Positions 55,845 to 64,000 of a DNA stretch of 64,000 bases are shown here, one piece after another. The stretch is from Yponomeuta sedellus (lineage: Eukaryota; Arthropoda; Insecta; Lepidoptera; Yponomeutidae). The DNA is taken from the NCBI GenBank assembly GCA_934045075.1, contig OW203722.1, positions 12,958,796 to 13,022,795 on the forward strand, in the 5' to 3' direction. Position 1 is the first letter of the stretch, and each line of letters opens with the position of its first letter. Below the pieces are notes generated by a model. It saw only the letters and a program-made list of their open reading frames with translations. It did not search any database and was not told where the DNA came from. The position numbers and the translations under genes were made by a program.

Positions 55845-56493
55845 TGCAACTTTCCAAATATGCACATAGCTTTAGAGACGCACACAGCATGATTGTAATT
55901 TGTTCATAAAGTTTTGACGCACACAGCAATATGTAACTAGGTACATTTAATAATTTAATTGAAGTTGTCCACAGCATATTTATGTACATTTGTAGTTTTA
56001 TTTAGAAGCGCACACAGCATGATGTAGTACAACTGCACTCAACGTAGGATGCACACAGCATGACATTGTATTATTTGCACACAGCTTTAGAAGCACACAG
56101 CATTTCAGTTTTCTAGTTTGCTTAAAGTTTGTAATATTATCTTTGTAGTATAAATCTCTCAGAACAATATTATTCGGAAGTTCTGAGATAAATCACAATT
56201 GCAATTATAGTTTCTTCTTTCTTTTTTTTTTTTGGTAAGTACACAGTACATATGTATTTTAGGATTGCAGTTTTTTTTGCAGGTAGTAGATAAAATCAAA
56301 GGAAAAGAAACATCTACTTTTATTCAATTATGATTTAACTGACAATATCAAAGAACAATTATAGGTACGGTTTACTATTTACATGTTACATAACATTTAA
56401 GGAGCAAAATTATTTACAATACTTGACAACAAAATTCATGTAACTTAATATCATTCTATAACTGCGAAAAATTGTGATATTAAATTGTGACCT
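55845..56493 (-). other. 3' UTR of G2 with about nine ATGCTGTGTGC-like motifs (55845-56105)
   Basis: On the plus strand the motif reads GCACACAGCAT, at about 55848 (partial), 55861, 55880, 55919, 55968, 56010, 56051, 56075 and 56092, all in the same orientation and within 260 bp. Several share a preceding GACG or AGAAG. In sense orientation the core CTGTGTG is the same as in the G1 cluster, but the flanking bases differ. Confidence 0.88.
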
Positions 56494-59108
56494 TAACTCT
56501 CTAGCAAATCAATTAGATCATCTCTGTCAATTTCGTTTCCCTCACTGTCAGTGGAATCACTATCTGAAACTACGGCTTTATAAGGCCTCAAAGAATCACC
56601 AGCTACCACTGCCCTGAAGTTTTTGTAACCACGCATGCCTTTAATTGAACTTATTGTGTAACGATCAAATGTGTGATTAGCCTGTACAATTTTATAAGGT
56701 CCAGAGTATCTGTTACCTAACTTTTTGCTTATTCCTACGGAGTGTTCTGTTACTCCGCCCTTCTATAAAACCAATTGATTTACAGTGTATTTAGTACATT
56801 TCTTATGCTTTCTATCGTACTGTTTTTTCATTCGAATTCTATTTTTGTCAATGTTAGATTTTGCCAGATTACGTCTATCCATCAACTTGTGTCTTTGCAT
56901 TTGATTGTCTGAAGGCTCGAGCGACGCTGAGGGAACGGGCAAGATATTATTATGATGCGCGAACATTAAATTGAAAGGAGCTACTTTTGTGGTAGAATGT
57001 TCTGTATTATTTATGCCTAATATAATATCCGGCAATTTCACATCCCAACTGCACTCCTCTATAACGGAAGTATTCAAACCGTCTAAGACAGTTCGATTGA
57101 CTCGCTCTATCTGTCCATTGGCACGTGGAACAGCTATAGCGTTGAGTATGTGTTTAATTTGGTATTCCTTAACAAAGGCTTTAAAATAACGACTTGTGAA
57201 TGACTTTCCCCTGTCGGTAATGATTCTGGAAGGTTTTCCAAAAACTGAAATAATATTTCTAAGCTCTTTCACAGTTTCAGTAGAACGAACACTTTTGACT
57301 GGTTGACCGAACACAAATTTAGTAAAGGAATCAATTATCATTAGAATATAATTGTTTCCTCTGCGGCTTTTCGGAAAAGGTCCCAGATGGTCTATGTGGA
57401 GGGTGTGGACTGGTTCATCAATTTTTTCAATGGGATGCAATTCGCCCTCCTGTCTACCGTAACTTGATTTTACATATGCACATTGTAAACAACTTTTTAC
57501 ATATTTACGGATAAATTTTGTCATATGTGGAAACCAATAAGAGGACTTTACTAGTTTTTCTACCCTCTCAAAACCTGGGTGCCCAATATGATCGTGGAAT
57601 TTCTGTAATATGCTAAATTTGGCTAGTTTCGGTATGACGAAACGATTACCATGAAAAGTCTTTCTGTACAGACATCCGTCTACAACCACATAGTTATTTA
57701 ATAGATCTGGGTTATCGGTACCACCATCAATTTGACGAATAATATTCTGGATATTATCGTCCTGTAATTGAACGGTAAGCGCCCAATCAGCTTCGTTGAT
57801 CAAAAAGCAGGTAGGGCTATTTAGCAAGTTTTCATCAAGGGGGTTACGACTTAATGCGTCTGCGTGACGCATCCTATCCCCTGATCTGTACTCAATTTCT
57901 AAATCGAAGTCTTGGATGGATAGCCACCATCGCGCAATACGGGGTACAAGATCTTTTTTTGTTAGTGTTGCACGGATGGCAGCACAATCAGTAACTACTT
58001 TGACGGGCACACCGACAATATAGATGCGAAATCTTTTTAAAGATTCTACCACAGCAAGAGTTTCCAAATCATAGCTGTGATAGAACTGTTCTTCTCGACT
58101 CGTGACTCTACTGAAGTAGGCTACAGGCTTTAGGTTACCGTCAGCTTGATACTGTAAAAGAATTCCACTTAATCCTACTTTGCTCGCGTCTGTATGTAGC
58201 TCAGTCCTAGCGCTACGATCATAGATAGCAAGCACCGGTCTCTCAGTTAAGCGCATTTTTAGGGTGTTAAAAGCATGCTCTTGCTCAGAGTCCCAGCGCC
58301 ACTCATGGTCTTTTTTTGTAAGTTCAGTTAATGGTAGCGCAATTGTTGCAAAATTTTGCATGTATTTGCGAAAATATGACGTCAACCCTATAAACTGTCT
58401 GACTTCATGAACATTGGATGGTGTTTTAAATTTTGTTACAGAATTGATTTTATGTTGCCCTGGTCTAATGGTTCCTGCTGCGACCTCATGGCCAAGGTAA
58501 TCAGCAGTGGTCTTAAGAAAAGTGCATTTATCAATATTTAAATGCAAGTTAGCCTCTTTAAGGCGTAGTAGTACTCGCTCTAATAGAGCTAAACCCTGTT
58601 CCACAGTTACTGTGGCTAAGATAATATCATCTAAGTATACAGCAACAACGCTGTCTTTAGTGACGTCACCATTTACTTGTTTATGCTCTGAGTATTTATG
58701 AGAAACATAACTATTGCTTAACTTCCCCAGAGTTAGCTTTAGAGCTCTAGAAAAGACGGCGGGAGCATTAGCTAACCCAAAAGGCATTTTCATAAATTCG
58801 TATTGCCCGGATTGAGTCACAAAAGCCGTTTTTGGGATTGAATCAGGGGCCATTCGAATCTGGTAATAACCTTGCGCTAAATCAAGTGTGCTGAAGTAGA
58901 ATTTTCCTGATAACAAATTAATGAGATCATCTATGTGAGGCAGAGGAAATCTATCCTTTATAGTAATAGAATTTAGTGCACGGTAATCTATACAAAGGCG
59001 ATATTCTCCGTTTTTCTTTCGAACAAGGACTACCGGACTGGCGTAAGCAGAGCTTGATTCTCTCGCAACACCATCTTCGATAAGTTCCTGTACCTTTTGA
59101 TCAACAAT
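56494..59108 (-). pseudogene. Pol of G2: reverse transcriptase, RNase H, integrase, broken near the end
   Basis: Open from about 59108 to 56763 in one frame. RT motifs SSAYASPVVLVRKK, LDLAQGYYQ, MPFGLANAPAVFSR and VYLDDI; between the last two it has about 20 residues more than G1 (KLSNSYVSHKYSEHKQVNGD region, 58730-58670). RNase H: HTDASKVG, DLETLAVVE, VTDCAAI, ADALSRNP. Integrase: HIGHPGFERVEKL...CLQC, then HIDHLGPF, ITDRGKSF, QIERVNR (DD35E). A TAG at about 56765 replaces the Trp after QLVL; the last part (GPYKI ..., DDLIDLLES) stays readable to 56494 in the same frame. With gag damage upstream it is not autonomous. Confidence 0.92.
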
Positions 59109-59935
59109 CTCTCTCTCTCTTTGTATGATAATCTATATGGCTTGCGATGTACCGGTTTGTCTGTAGTAGTTTCTATAGACATCTCTATCAAATGAGTACA
59201 TCCTAAGTTTCGTGTATCTGAAGTTACAGAGCTCATATATTCTCGTAACAATTGTATCAACCTACGACGCTCGTTCTCACTTAAGGTTTCCGAATCTACA
59301 GCAGCATTGAAGTCGGCGTTATCTTTGGTCATACCACCTAACTCAACACTCATTACCTTACTTTCTTTACAGATTTTAGCCCTGGTAATTACTTTGCCCG
59401 CTCGCCACACGATATCTTCATTACTCAAATTAATAACTCGAATCGTATCGGTTGTAGAAGCCAGTATAGAACCCGGGACGAAAGTCAAGCATTCGGGTAC
59501 AAAAACTGGCGAGGTGATAAGGCTGACATTAGGTACTTTGCAACCAGTATCTACTCGAACATAACATTCGCTTCGTGGTGGAATTACAGTTTCTGTAACT
59601 AATCTAAGCGCATACTTTTGTCTAAAGTCGCTACTATCTAATGCATTTTGAAGTATAAATTCATCACAAACATCATTTTTTATTAGAGTAGCACTGTTCG
59701 ATGTTGTCACAAGGCTAATTCCCTGGTGGTTAATAACAGGCTGACCTATTAGGAGTTCAATGTCGTCTGCTAAGTTACGTACTATTTCTGCACAGCTAGT
59801 TATTGAAATACCATCGATAAGGACAGTAAAATTAACTTTGCCGAGGGAATAACTGTGATTCCCATCAAAACCCCTCATGATAATAGCTGATGATTCTTCT
59901 TTTAAATCAAGTTCCCTCGAAACATATTTCGCGAG
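59109..59935 (-). pseudogene. G2 region between gag and RT: protease tail and RT N-terminus, frame shifted
   Basis: Starts just after the deletion joint (about 59935). Begins within the protease domain (IIMRGFDGNHS; DDIELLIGQPVINHQG), so the DTG active site is gone. Continues through a linker to CTHLIEM...KPVHRKPYRLSYKE. At 59109-59120 six CT units (AG in sense) put the frame out of register with the RT that follows; repeat-length slippage is the likely cause. Confidence 0.88.
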
Positions 59936-60549
59936 CCGACGCCTCTCGGGGTTGCCGCTTCCACTCTCTTGTAGTTTTCGAGCGAGGATAGGTACCCATA
60001 GTACAGGTCTTCGGCTGTGTTGCACCTGAAAGCTTTAGAGTTTGCTCTCAACTCGTTCGGAAGACCGCGAATCAAGCAAGATATGGTAGCTTCTTCATCT
60101 AATTTACATCGCTTGATAAGGGACAGCTTTTCATGAAAGTATGCAGTCATCGTCTCATCGTCCTTTTTCTTACGAGAAAGCATTAGTTCAAGTAAGTCGA
60201 CAAAATCTATTGCCATAGGAAATGCTCGCTCCAATGAAGTTTTCCATTCTACCCAACTTAAATTGTAATCATCTAGATTTTCATACCATTCCCGAGCTGA
60301 CCCACGTAACCTCATATGCATGATAAAAATTTTGTCTGCTTCACTCCAACTATAGATCTGTCCCAATTGATCTATCTTATTAAGCCACAATTTAGCAGTA
60401 ACAGATTTGGGCCCTGGGGTAAATTTGGAAATTAATTCTGCATCTAAATGAGTAGTCTTTCTTCTTTTCATTTGGTCGGTAGAAGGTAAAAAAAATTTTT
60501 CTGTTACCTCGGTGTCTGGGATGCCGTTCTCAGCTCTCCTCTTACCCAA
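59902..60549 (-). pseudogene. Gag of G2, C-terminally deleted
   Basis: Capsid-like gag matching G1 (LRLRGSAREWYENLDDYNLSW; CLIRGLPNELRANSKAF; YGYLSSLENYKRVEA). After that point both CCHC knuckles of G1 are missing and the frame ends within 20 codons. The N-terminus aligns with G1 (GPYIAGLGKRR) but no ATG lies between the primer site and this point; CTG or TTG codons occupy the place of the G1 start. The first in-frame ATG (MKRRKTTH) is about 30 codons further in. So both ends of gag are damaged. Confidence 0.88.
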
Positions 60550-60593
60550 TCCTGCGATGTAAGGTCCCAGCGGGGACCCGGTGGGCGTCTCAG

Positions 60594-60605
60594 CCCACTT
60601 CTGAC
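60594..60605 (-). other. primer binding site, tRNA-Leu type (G2)
   Basis: In sense, GTCAGAAGTGGG begins one base inside the 5' LTR boundary (60607/60606). Complementary to the 3' region of tRNA-Leu, like the G1 site, and again without the CCA complement. Confidence 0.7.
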
Positions 60606-60606
60606 G

Positions 60607-61333
60607 TGTTACGAAGGCTTGGTCTCTGTTAGACCGATGAGCAGAGGTCGGAACAGCGGCGAAAATAAAATGGTGATGCAGCGTGGCAATATTTTACTGA
60701 TCTTGATGGTGCAGATACAGGCAGATTAAAGAGACTTATAAAGAAGTTACAATCCTATTTAAAGAAATAATTGAATAAAAAAAGACAAGAACTGCCAACT
60801 TTACAGAATGAAATCAAAGTAGGTGGCGCTGATATCGCGACGGATATGTACTAAACAATACTTATTAAATTAATGAACAGCTCTTAAGTAACTGAAATAT
60901 TACTATAGTATATTTTAACGTAATTAAACAAATCAAATTATCCTTTATTAATTAAATTAATTAGACTGTAATTCAGGAACGATTACTTCTAATAAATATT
61001 CATTATGTCCTAGTATTTATGGAACTACCAACTTCAGCATCAAAGTAAAAGTAGACGGCGCTGATGGCGCGACGGATATGGATTGACAATACTAATTAAT
61101 GAGAATACAATTCAATTAATTCTTGTTCATAATTCAATTAAAATTAAAATAAACCAACAAGGAAAATATAAAGATATTTGTAACCGACAGAAATACTGTA
61201 TCTTGAGATTTGAGAACTTTAATGAACCAAATATTAATCAGATAAATTAAGAGTGATTCGAATCTAAAAATTAAATGAACATTACTCCTATTCAATTATA
61301 TAATTGGGCCGACCTAACCTTAATAATCTAACA
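60607..61333 (-). repeat. 5' LTR of G2
   Basis: 727 bp. On the plus strand it runs TGTTACGAAGG to AATCTAACA. Contains two diverged copies of a block of about 85 bp: 60789-60865 (gaactgccaactt...ggcgctgatatcgcgacggatatg...acaatact) and 61022-61095 (gaactaccaactt...ggcgctgatggcgcgacggatatg...acaatact), about 230 bp apart. Confidence 0.93.
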
Positions 61334-61337
61334 GTAG

Positions 61338-61450
61338 GTAGGTGTCAGTCGTGTTGAGACTCGCAGCTAGGATAGGTTTTGGTGTTATAAAAGATAATAA
61401 ATATAAAGTATTGCTGCTAAATCAAGAGTTTTAATAATCGCAGCGTTACA
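61338..61450. repeat. outer LTR-remnant, right part
   Basis: Continues the unit interrupted at 53698 and ends CGCAGCGTTACA, followed by GTAC (61451-61454), the partner of 53407-53410. It matches 53500-53607 of the left unit. Confidence 0.7.
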
Positions 61451-61454
61451 GTAC

Positions 61455-62773
61455 TTAGGTATTTTTATTTTATTCAGGACACAAACAGATGAATCCTCCG
61501 TTTCTTCAATCTTTACATATTTGTTATAAGTCCGTCCAAAATAGTAAGGTATCTAGAACTATAGAACTACTGTCAGCTGTCTGTGTTTTATGTAATAAAT
61601 AGGCTTTTTGTAAAAAAAATAATAATAAAAGAAAATGTTACGGCCATGTAAGTTTCTAAACAGCCAGTGTAAACGTAGCGCAAATTTCTTTGAGTGGAAT
61701 AAGCCGCAACAATTACGCAGTGAGTTCCATATTTAAAATTTAAAAAGTCGACACAAATTGGAGGGTACTAATCTCTTATAGTATCTGTGACGGCATTCAA
61801 AAAAATAGGTAATAATCTTCTATGCTAAGATTTGAAAATTAAAAATTAGTTTTTATTTTCCTCATATTCGAAATGAAAAGTAGAGTGTTGAACACGGGTA
61901 GAAGAATCAATTTCTACTAGGACTATAGCCGCCCTCGCTGCGTTCGGGCGTCTAAATACCTCGGGAATTCATTCTTTCTACCCTCGTCCAACAATCCATT
62001 ACTTTTTATTGTTAGAACAACGACAATTCAAAATGGGATATTAAAAGTATAGAATCAAGTGCAGCAATTTCCGAAATAGCACTCTGAGAAAAAAAAACCA
62101 CGTGATTACGCGTTCAATTTCAACTTTTAAAATTAACGATTAAGTTTTTACCACATGATTGAAAGTTGAATTTTTTTTTTCGATCACCAACTTTTAGTTC
62201 ATTAATTTGAGAAAATAGCTTTGGAACAGGAGAGACTATACTTATAAAAATGCTAAAGCAAAAATACTACCTGTATCCATTTATCTCAAATTTTACTTCG
62301 GTACATATTAAAATGAAAGCGTTTTACCTACCAATAAAACGCTAATTTATTTACTTACCTTATACGAAGCTTACGAATTAATTGAGAGAGGCACGTCATT
62401 TCTGCCCAATATTTCTATCTCTTTCTACCCTATTTCTGTCTCTTTTCACCAGGCAGGTCGGTACCGGTTTCAAAATTTTACCGGCCGACTGAATTTGCTC
62501 GTTTGCTTCGCATAGCGCAAGTAGGAACTTTGAATTATTTGTTCGCATTTAGCCCCGTTTTAATGGCGGACATATATTTGTCTCACTCTATAATACTACT
62601 TACTCTTTCTTTGCTGTCAAACTGAAAACTCATTACTCAACAAAATTAAATGTCATGGCGGAACGCGGCACATATTAGAAAGTTTTCTAGTTTAAAATTT
62701 TTGTGTTTTAAGTTTTTTCAATATCTAGCTGTGTGTATCTTGTTGTACAGTGTTTAGTGATATTCTTTTAATA
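61455..62773. other. noncoding, nothing recognised
   Basis: AT-rich. 62580-62770 could be the 5' flank of the exon candidate below; nothing firm. Confidence 0.4.
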
Positions 62774-62883
62774 ATGGCACTGATCGGATGGTGTCGAACT
62801 TGTACCATTTGTAAAATAAGATGCAGCCGGTCAAAGGGTACCAAAAGAAAGTTTATGAGTAAATTTCTTAGGGATGAAGACCG
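62774..62883 (+). CDS. possible first coding exon of an unknown gene
   Basis: ATG 62774 opens 36 codons plus two bases without a stop, up to a consensus donor CCG/GTAAGTA at 62883/62884. The peptide is short and basic with several Cys (GWCRTCTICKIRC) and ends SKFLRDEDR. The ending resembles the next candidate (LPRDE at 63263-63358), and Cys-rich starts followed by a donor at this point are seen in THAP-type first exons, but the key residues do not align well. The gene would continue past 63 kb or the window end. Confidence 0.27.
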
Positions 62884-63262
62884 GTAAGTATTTCTGGCTA
62901 CAGTTTTTGTCATCTTGCTCAAGAGCAAGATCATAAATTATGTTAAATAACGTAATTAAAATATTAAGAGAAAAATATTGAGTTGTTTCAATGTCATAGT
63001 GATATGCCATACACATATTCAATATCGATAAAAAATATCTGATAAGTACCTTGGTCAGAATTACTACTCAGTGTACGACGGGTGAATTGTTGTAAGCCAT
63101 AACAATGTTTCAACGATGCACTATTAGCAGGCGTCCGTCACTCGCTCAAGGTCACGCGTTATATACCTGCCGCCCGGCGTATCGTCCACGATACAACCGA
63201 CAAAGGGCCGCTACGCCCGCCTGAGCGCTTGCACCGCACGTTTCCCGCGTTTACTACTCGAA

Positions 63263-63358
63263 ATGCCGAAAACACGTAATTATTATGCAGTGGATGGGTG
63301 TAAAAGTAAAAAAACCAATGAAGAATTATCATTTTTTTCACTGCCGAGAGACGAATAA
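63263..63358 (+). pseudogene. THAP-domain-like first exon, broken
   Basis: ATG 63263 encodes MPKTRNYYAVDGCKSKK..., then LSFFSLPRDE and a TAA at 63356-63358, two bases before a donor-like AG/GTAATT. THAP domains begin with a Met-Pro-x(2-4)-Cys-x-(V/A)-x-x-C-x-(S/N) pattern and an F-(F/H)-x-(F/L)-P-x-(D/E) stretch, usually with a first intron close to this place. Here the first zinc Cys is Tyr, and a stop precedes the splice site. I read it as a decayed THAP exon, from a host gene or from a P-element-type transposase. Confidence 0.42.
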
Positions 63359-63679
63359 AGGTAATTAGTATTTTAAATCTTATATTTATTTCTTTAAACA
63401 TTTAGATAGGTAGGTACTATAAAAGTAAAATAAATACACAAAGGTAACTGCTTTTTTTTTGGACTTATTAATTTTGATTCTAAATAACCACATCTGTTCT
63501 AACATTATTATACGTAAGTGTCTCTGTCTGTGACGTTTTCACGGCTGTACTGTGGCGATACCGAAAAATTTTAAAAATGCACAACTATCGTAGTCGTAAA
63601 TAAGTTGATGGAAAATGCCAAAAATAACAATTTTGTAATAGTTCGCTCCATGACTTTAAATAAAAGTCGTGGAGTCGTG

Positions 63680-63793
63680 AAAAACAAATACATGCACGAC
63701 AAAGATGGTAGTTACCATCGAGAAAATATTACTACTTTAGTAATATTTTATCGATGGTAGTTACCCATCTTTGTCGTGCGTGTATTTGTTTTT
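63680..63793. repeat. hairpin, about 54-bp arms, 7-nt loop
   Basis: 63680-63732 and 63740-63793 are inverted copies with about four mismatches and one single-base bulge. Outer tip AAAAACAAATACA; loop tactta-like. No clear target duplication or known terminal motif. Could be a MITE or a hairpin-RNA/miRNA-like precursor. Confidence 0.85.
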
Positions 63794-64000
63794 AATGTTA
63801 ATTTAATTTAGGATCAACTAAATTGGCTTTTTAGTGTTTCGTAGTACGCATTAGAAACAAAACATGTCAAACAAACATGGATGTCAAATATTTACGTATT
63901 TCTCGAATTCAAACCAATATAATGTGGTCGACTCTGACCGCCACGCCCAATCCAAAAACTAAAATCAGTTTTGTCTGTCCCCTTCTTTTTAGATATTTGT

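Larger units (their letters stand above)
53699..61333 (-). mobile_element. Ty3/Gypsy LTR retrotransposon, degraded relative of G1 (element G2)
   Basis: 7635 bp including a 1.18-kb inserted SINE array. GTAG at 53695-53698 and 61334-61337 is the 4-bp target duplication. Sense runs leftwards: 5' LTR (61333-60607), primer site, gag, a deletion that removed knuckles and protease active site, RT-RNaseH-integrase, 3' UTR with motif repeats, tRNA-Leu-like block, 3' LTR (55614-53699). The two LTRs differ by about five substitutions and two small indels outside the insertion (about 0.7 percent), so G2 is older than G1. Same lineage as G1 by protein sequence and C-terminus DDLIDLLES. Confidence 0.95.

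Overview
The window is eukaryotic and almost certainly from a moth or butterfly. The evidence is the low-to-moderate GC noncoding DNA, very long tetranucleotide arrays, recurrent Lepidoptera-type interspersed fragments (the 'ccactgctggg' family, the 'caaactttcgcatttataatattagt' family, the 'gataagaatattctttattgta' family), DD34D mariners and Ty3/Gypsy elements. I see no complete host protein-coding gene. Host coding evidence is limited to three weak exon candidates (15531-15689 minus, 62774-62883 plus, 63263-63358 plus, the last a broken THAP-like exon) and one candidate untranslated first exon (22558-22830 minus). Large tracts at 14.3-25.7 kb and 35-36.7 kb mix GC-rich patches with homeodomain-type TAATTA cores. 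They look like regulatory DNA of a developmental gene outside the window.

Layout. 1-8 kb: a mariner cut by the window edge, a 1.4 kb compound (GAAT)n/(CAAT)n array, a tRNA-derived SINE-like copy, and a second mariner (6665-7955). 10-13.4 kb: a SINE-like copy with a 12-bp target duplication, then a broken non-LTR element whose C-terminus carries a zinc-binding cluster and a restriction-like-endonuclease-like region. 14-26 kb: mostly noncoding, with a degenerate RTE-type LINE tail, an (ATGT)n array and two inverted repeats. 26.8-28.1 kb: a third mariner. 28-37 kb: interspersed repeat fragments, a 58-bp hairpin and a (GTCC)n/(GTCT)n array. 37524-43798: a young Ty3/Gypsy element (identical 554-bp LTRs, CTCG target duplication). 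44-53 kb: a small TA-flanked MITE, SINEs, (CATA)n, and LINE 3' ends. 53.4-61.45 kb: a three-level nest in which a small old LTR remnant was split by a second, related Gypsy element on the minus strand, and that element's 3' LTR was split by a tandem and inverted array of tRNA-derived units. 61.5-64 kb: noncoding, the exon candidates, and a hairpin of about 54 bp per arm.

The most interesting signals are in the two Gypsy elements and the SINE family. Both Gypsy elements have a primer site matching the 3' part of a tRNA-Leu just inside the 5' LTR. Both also have, directly against the 3' LTR where a polypurine tract is expected, 13-14 nt identical to the 5' end of tRNA-Leu, preceded by a conserved hairpin. 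Both carry 9-15 dispersed copies of a short CTGTGTG-core motif in the 3' untranslated region, and both have a tiny ORF running into the 3' LTR behind a possible splice acceptor. The tRNA-derived family shows 12-bp target duplications at three sites, and its copies here carry an inverted piece of the element or tail. One insertion is a four-unit array with 338-bp inverted arms.
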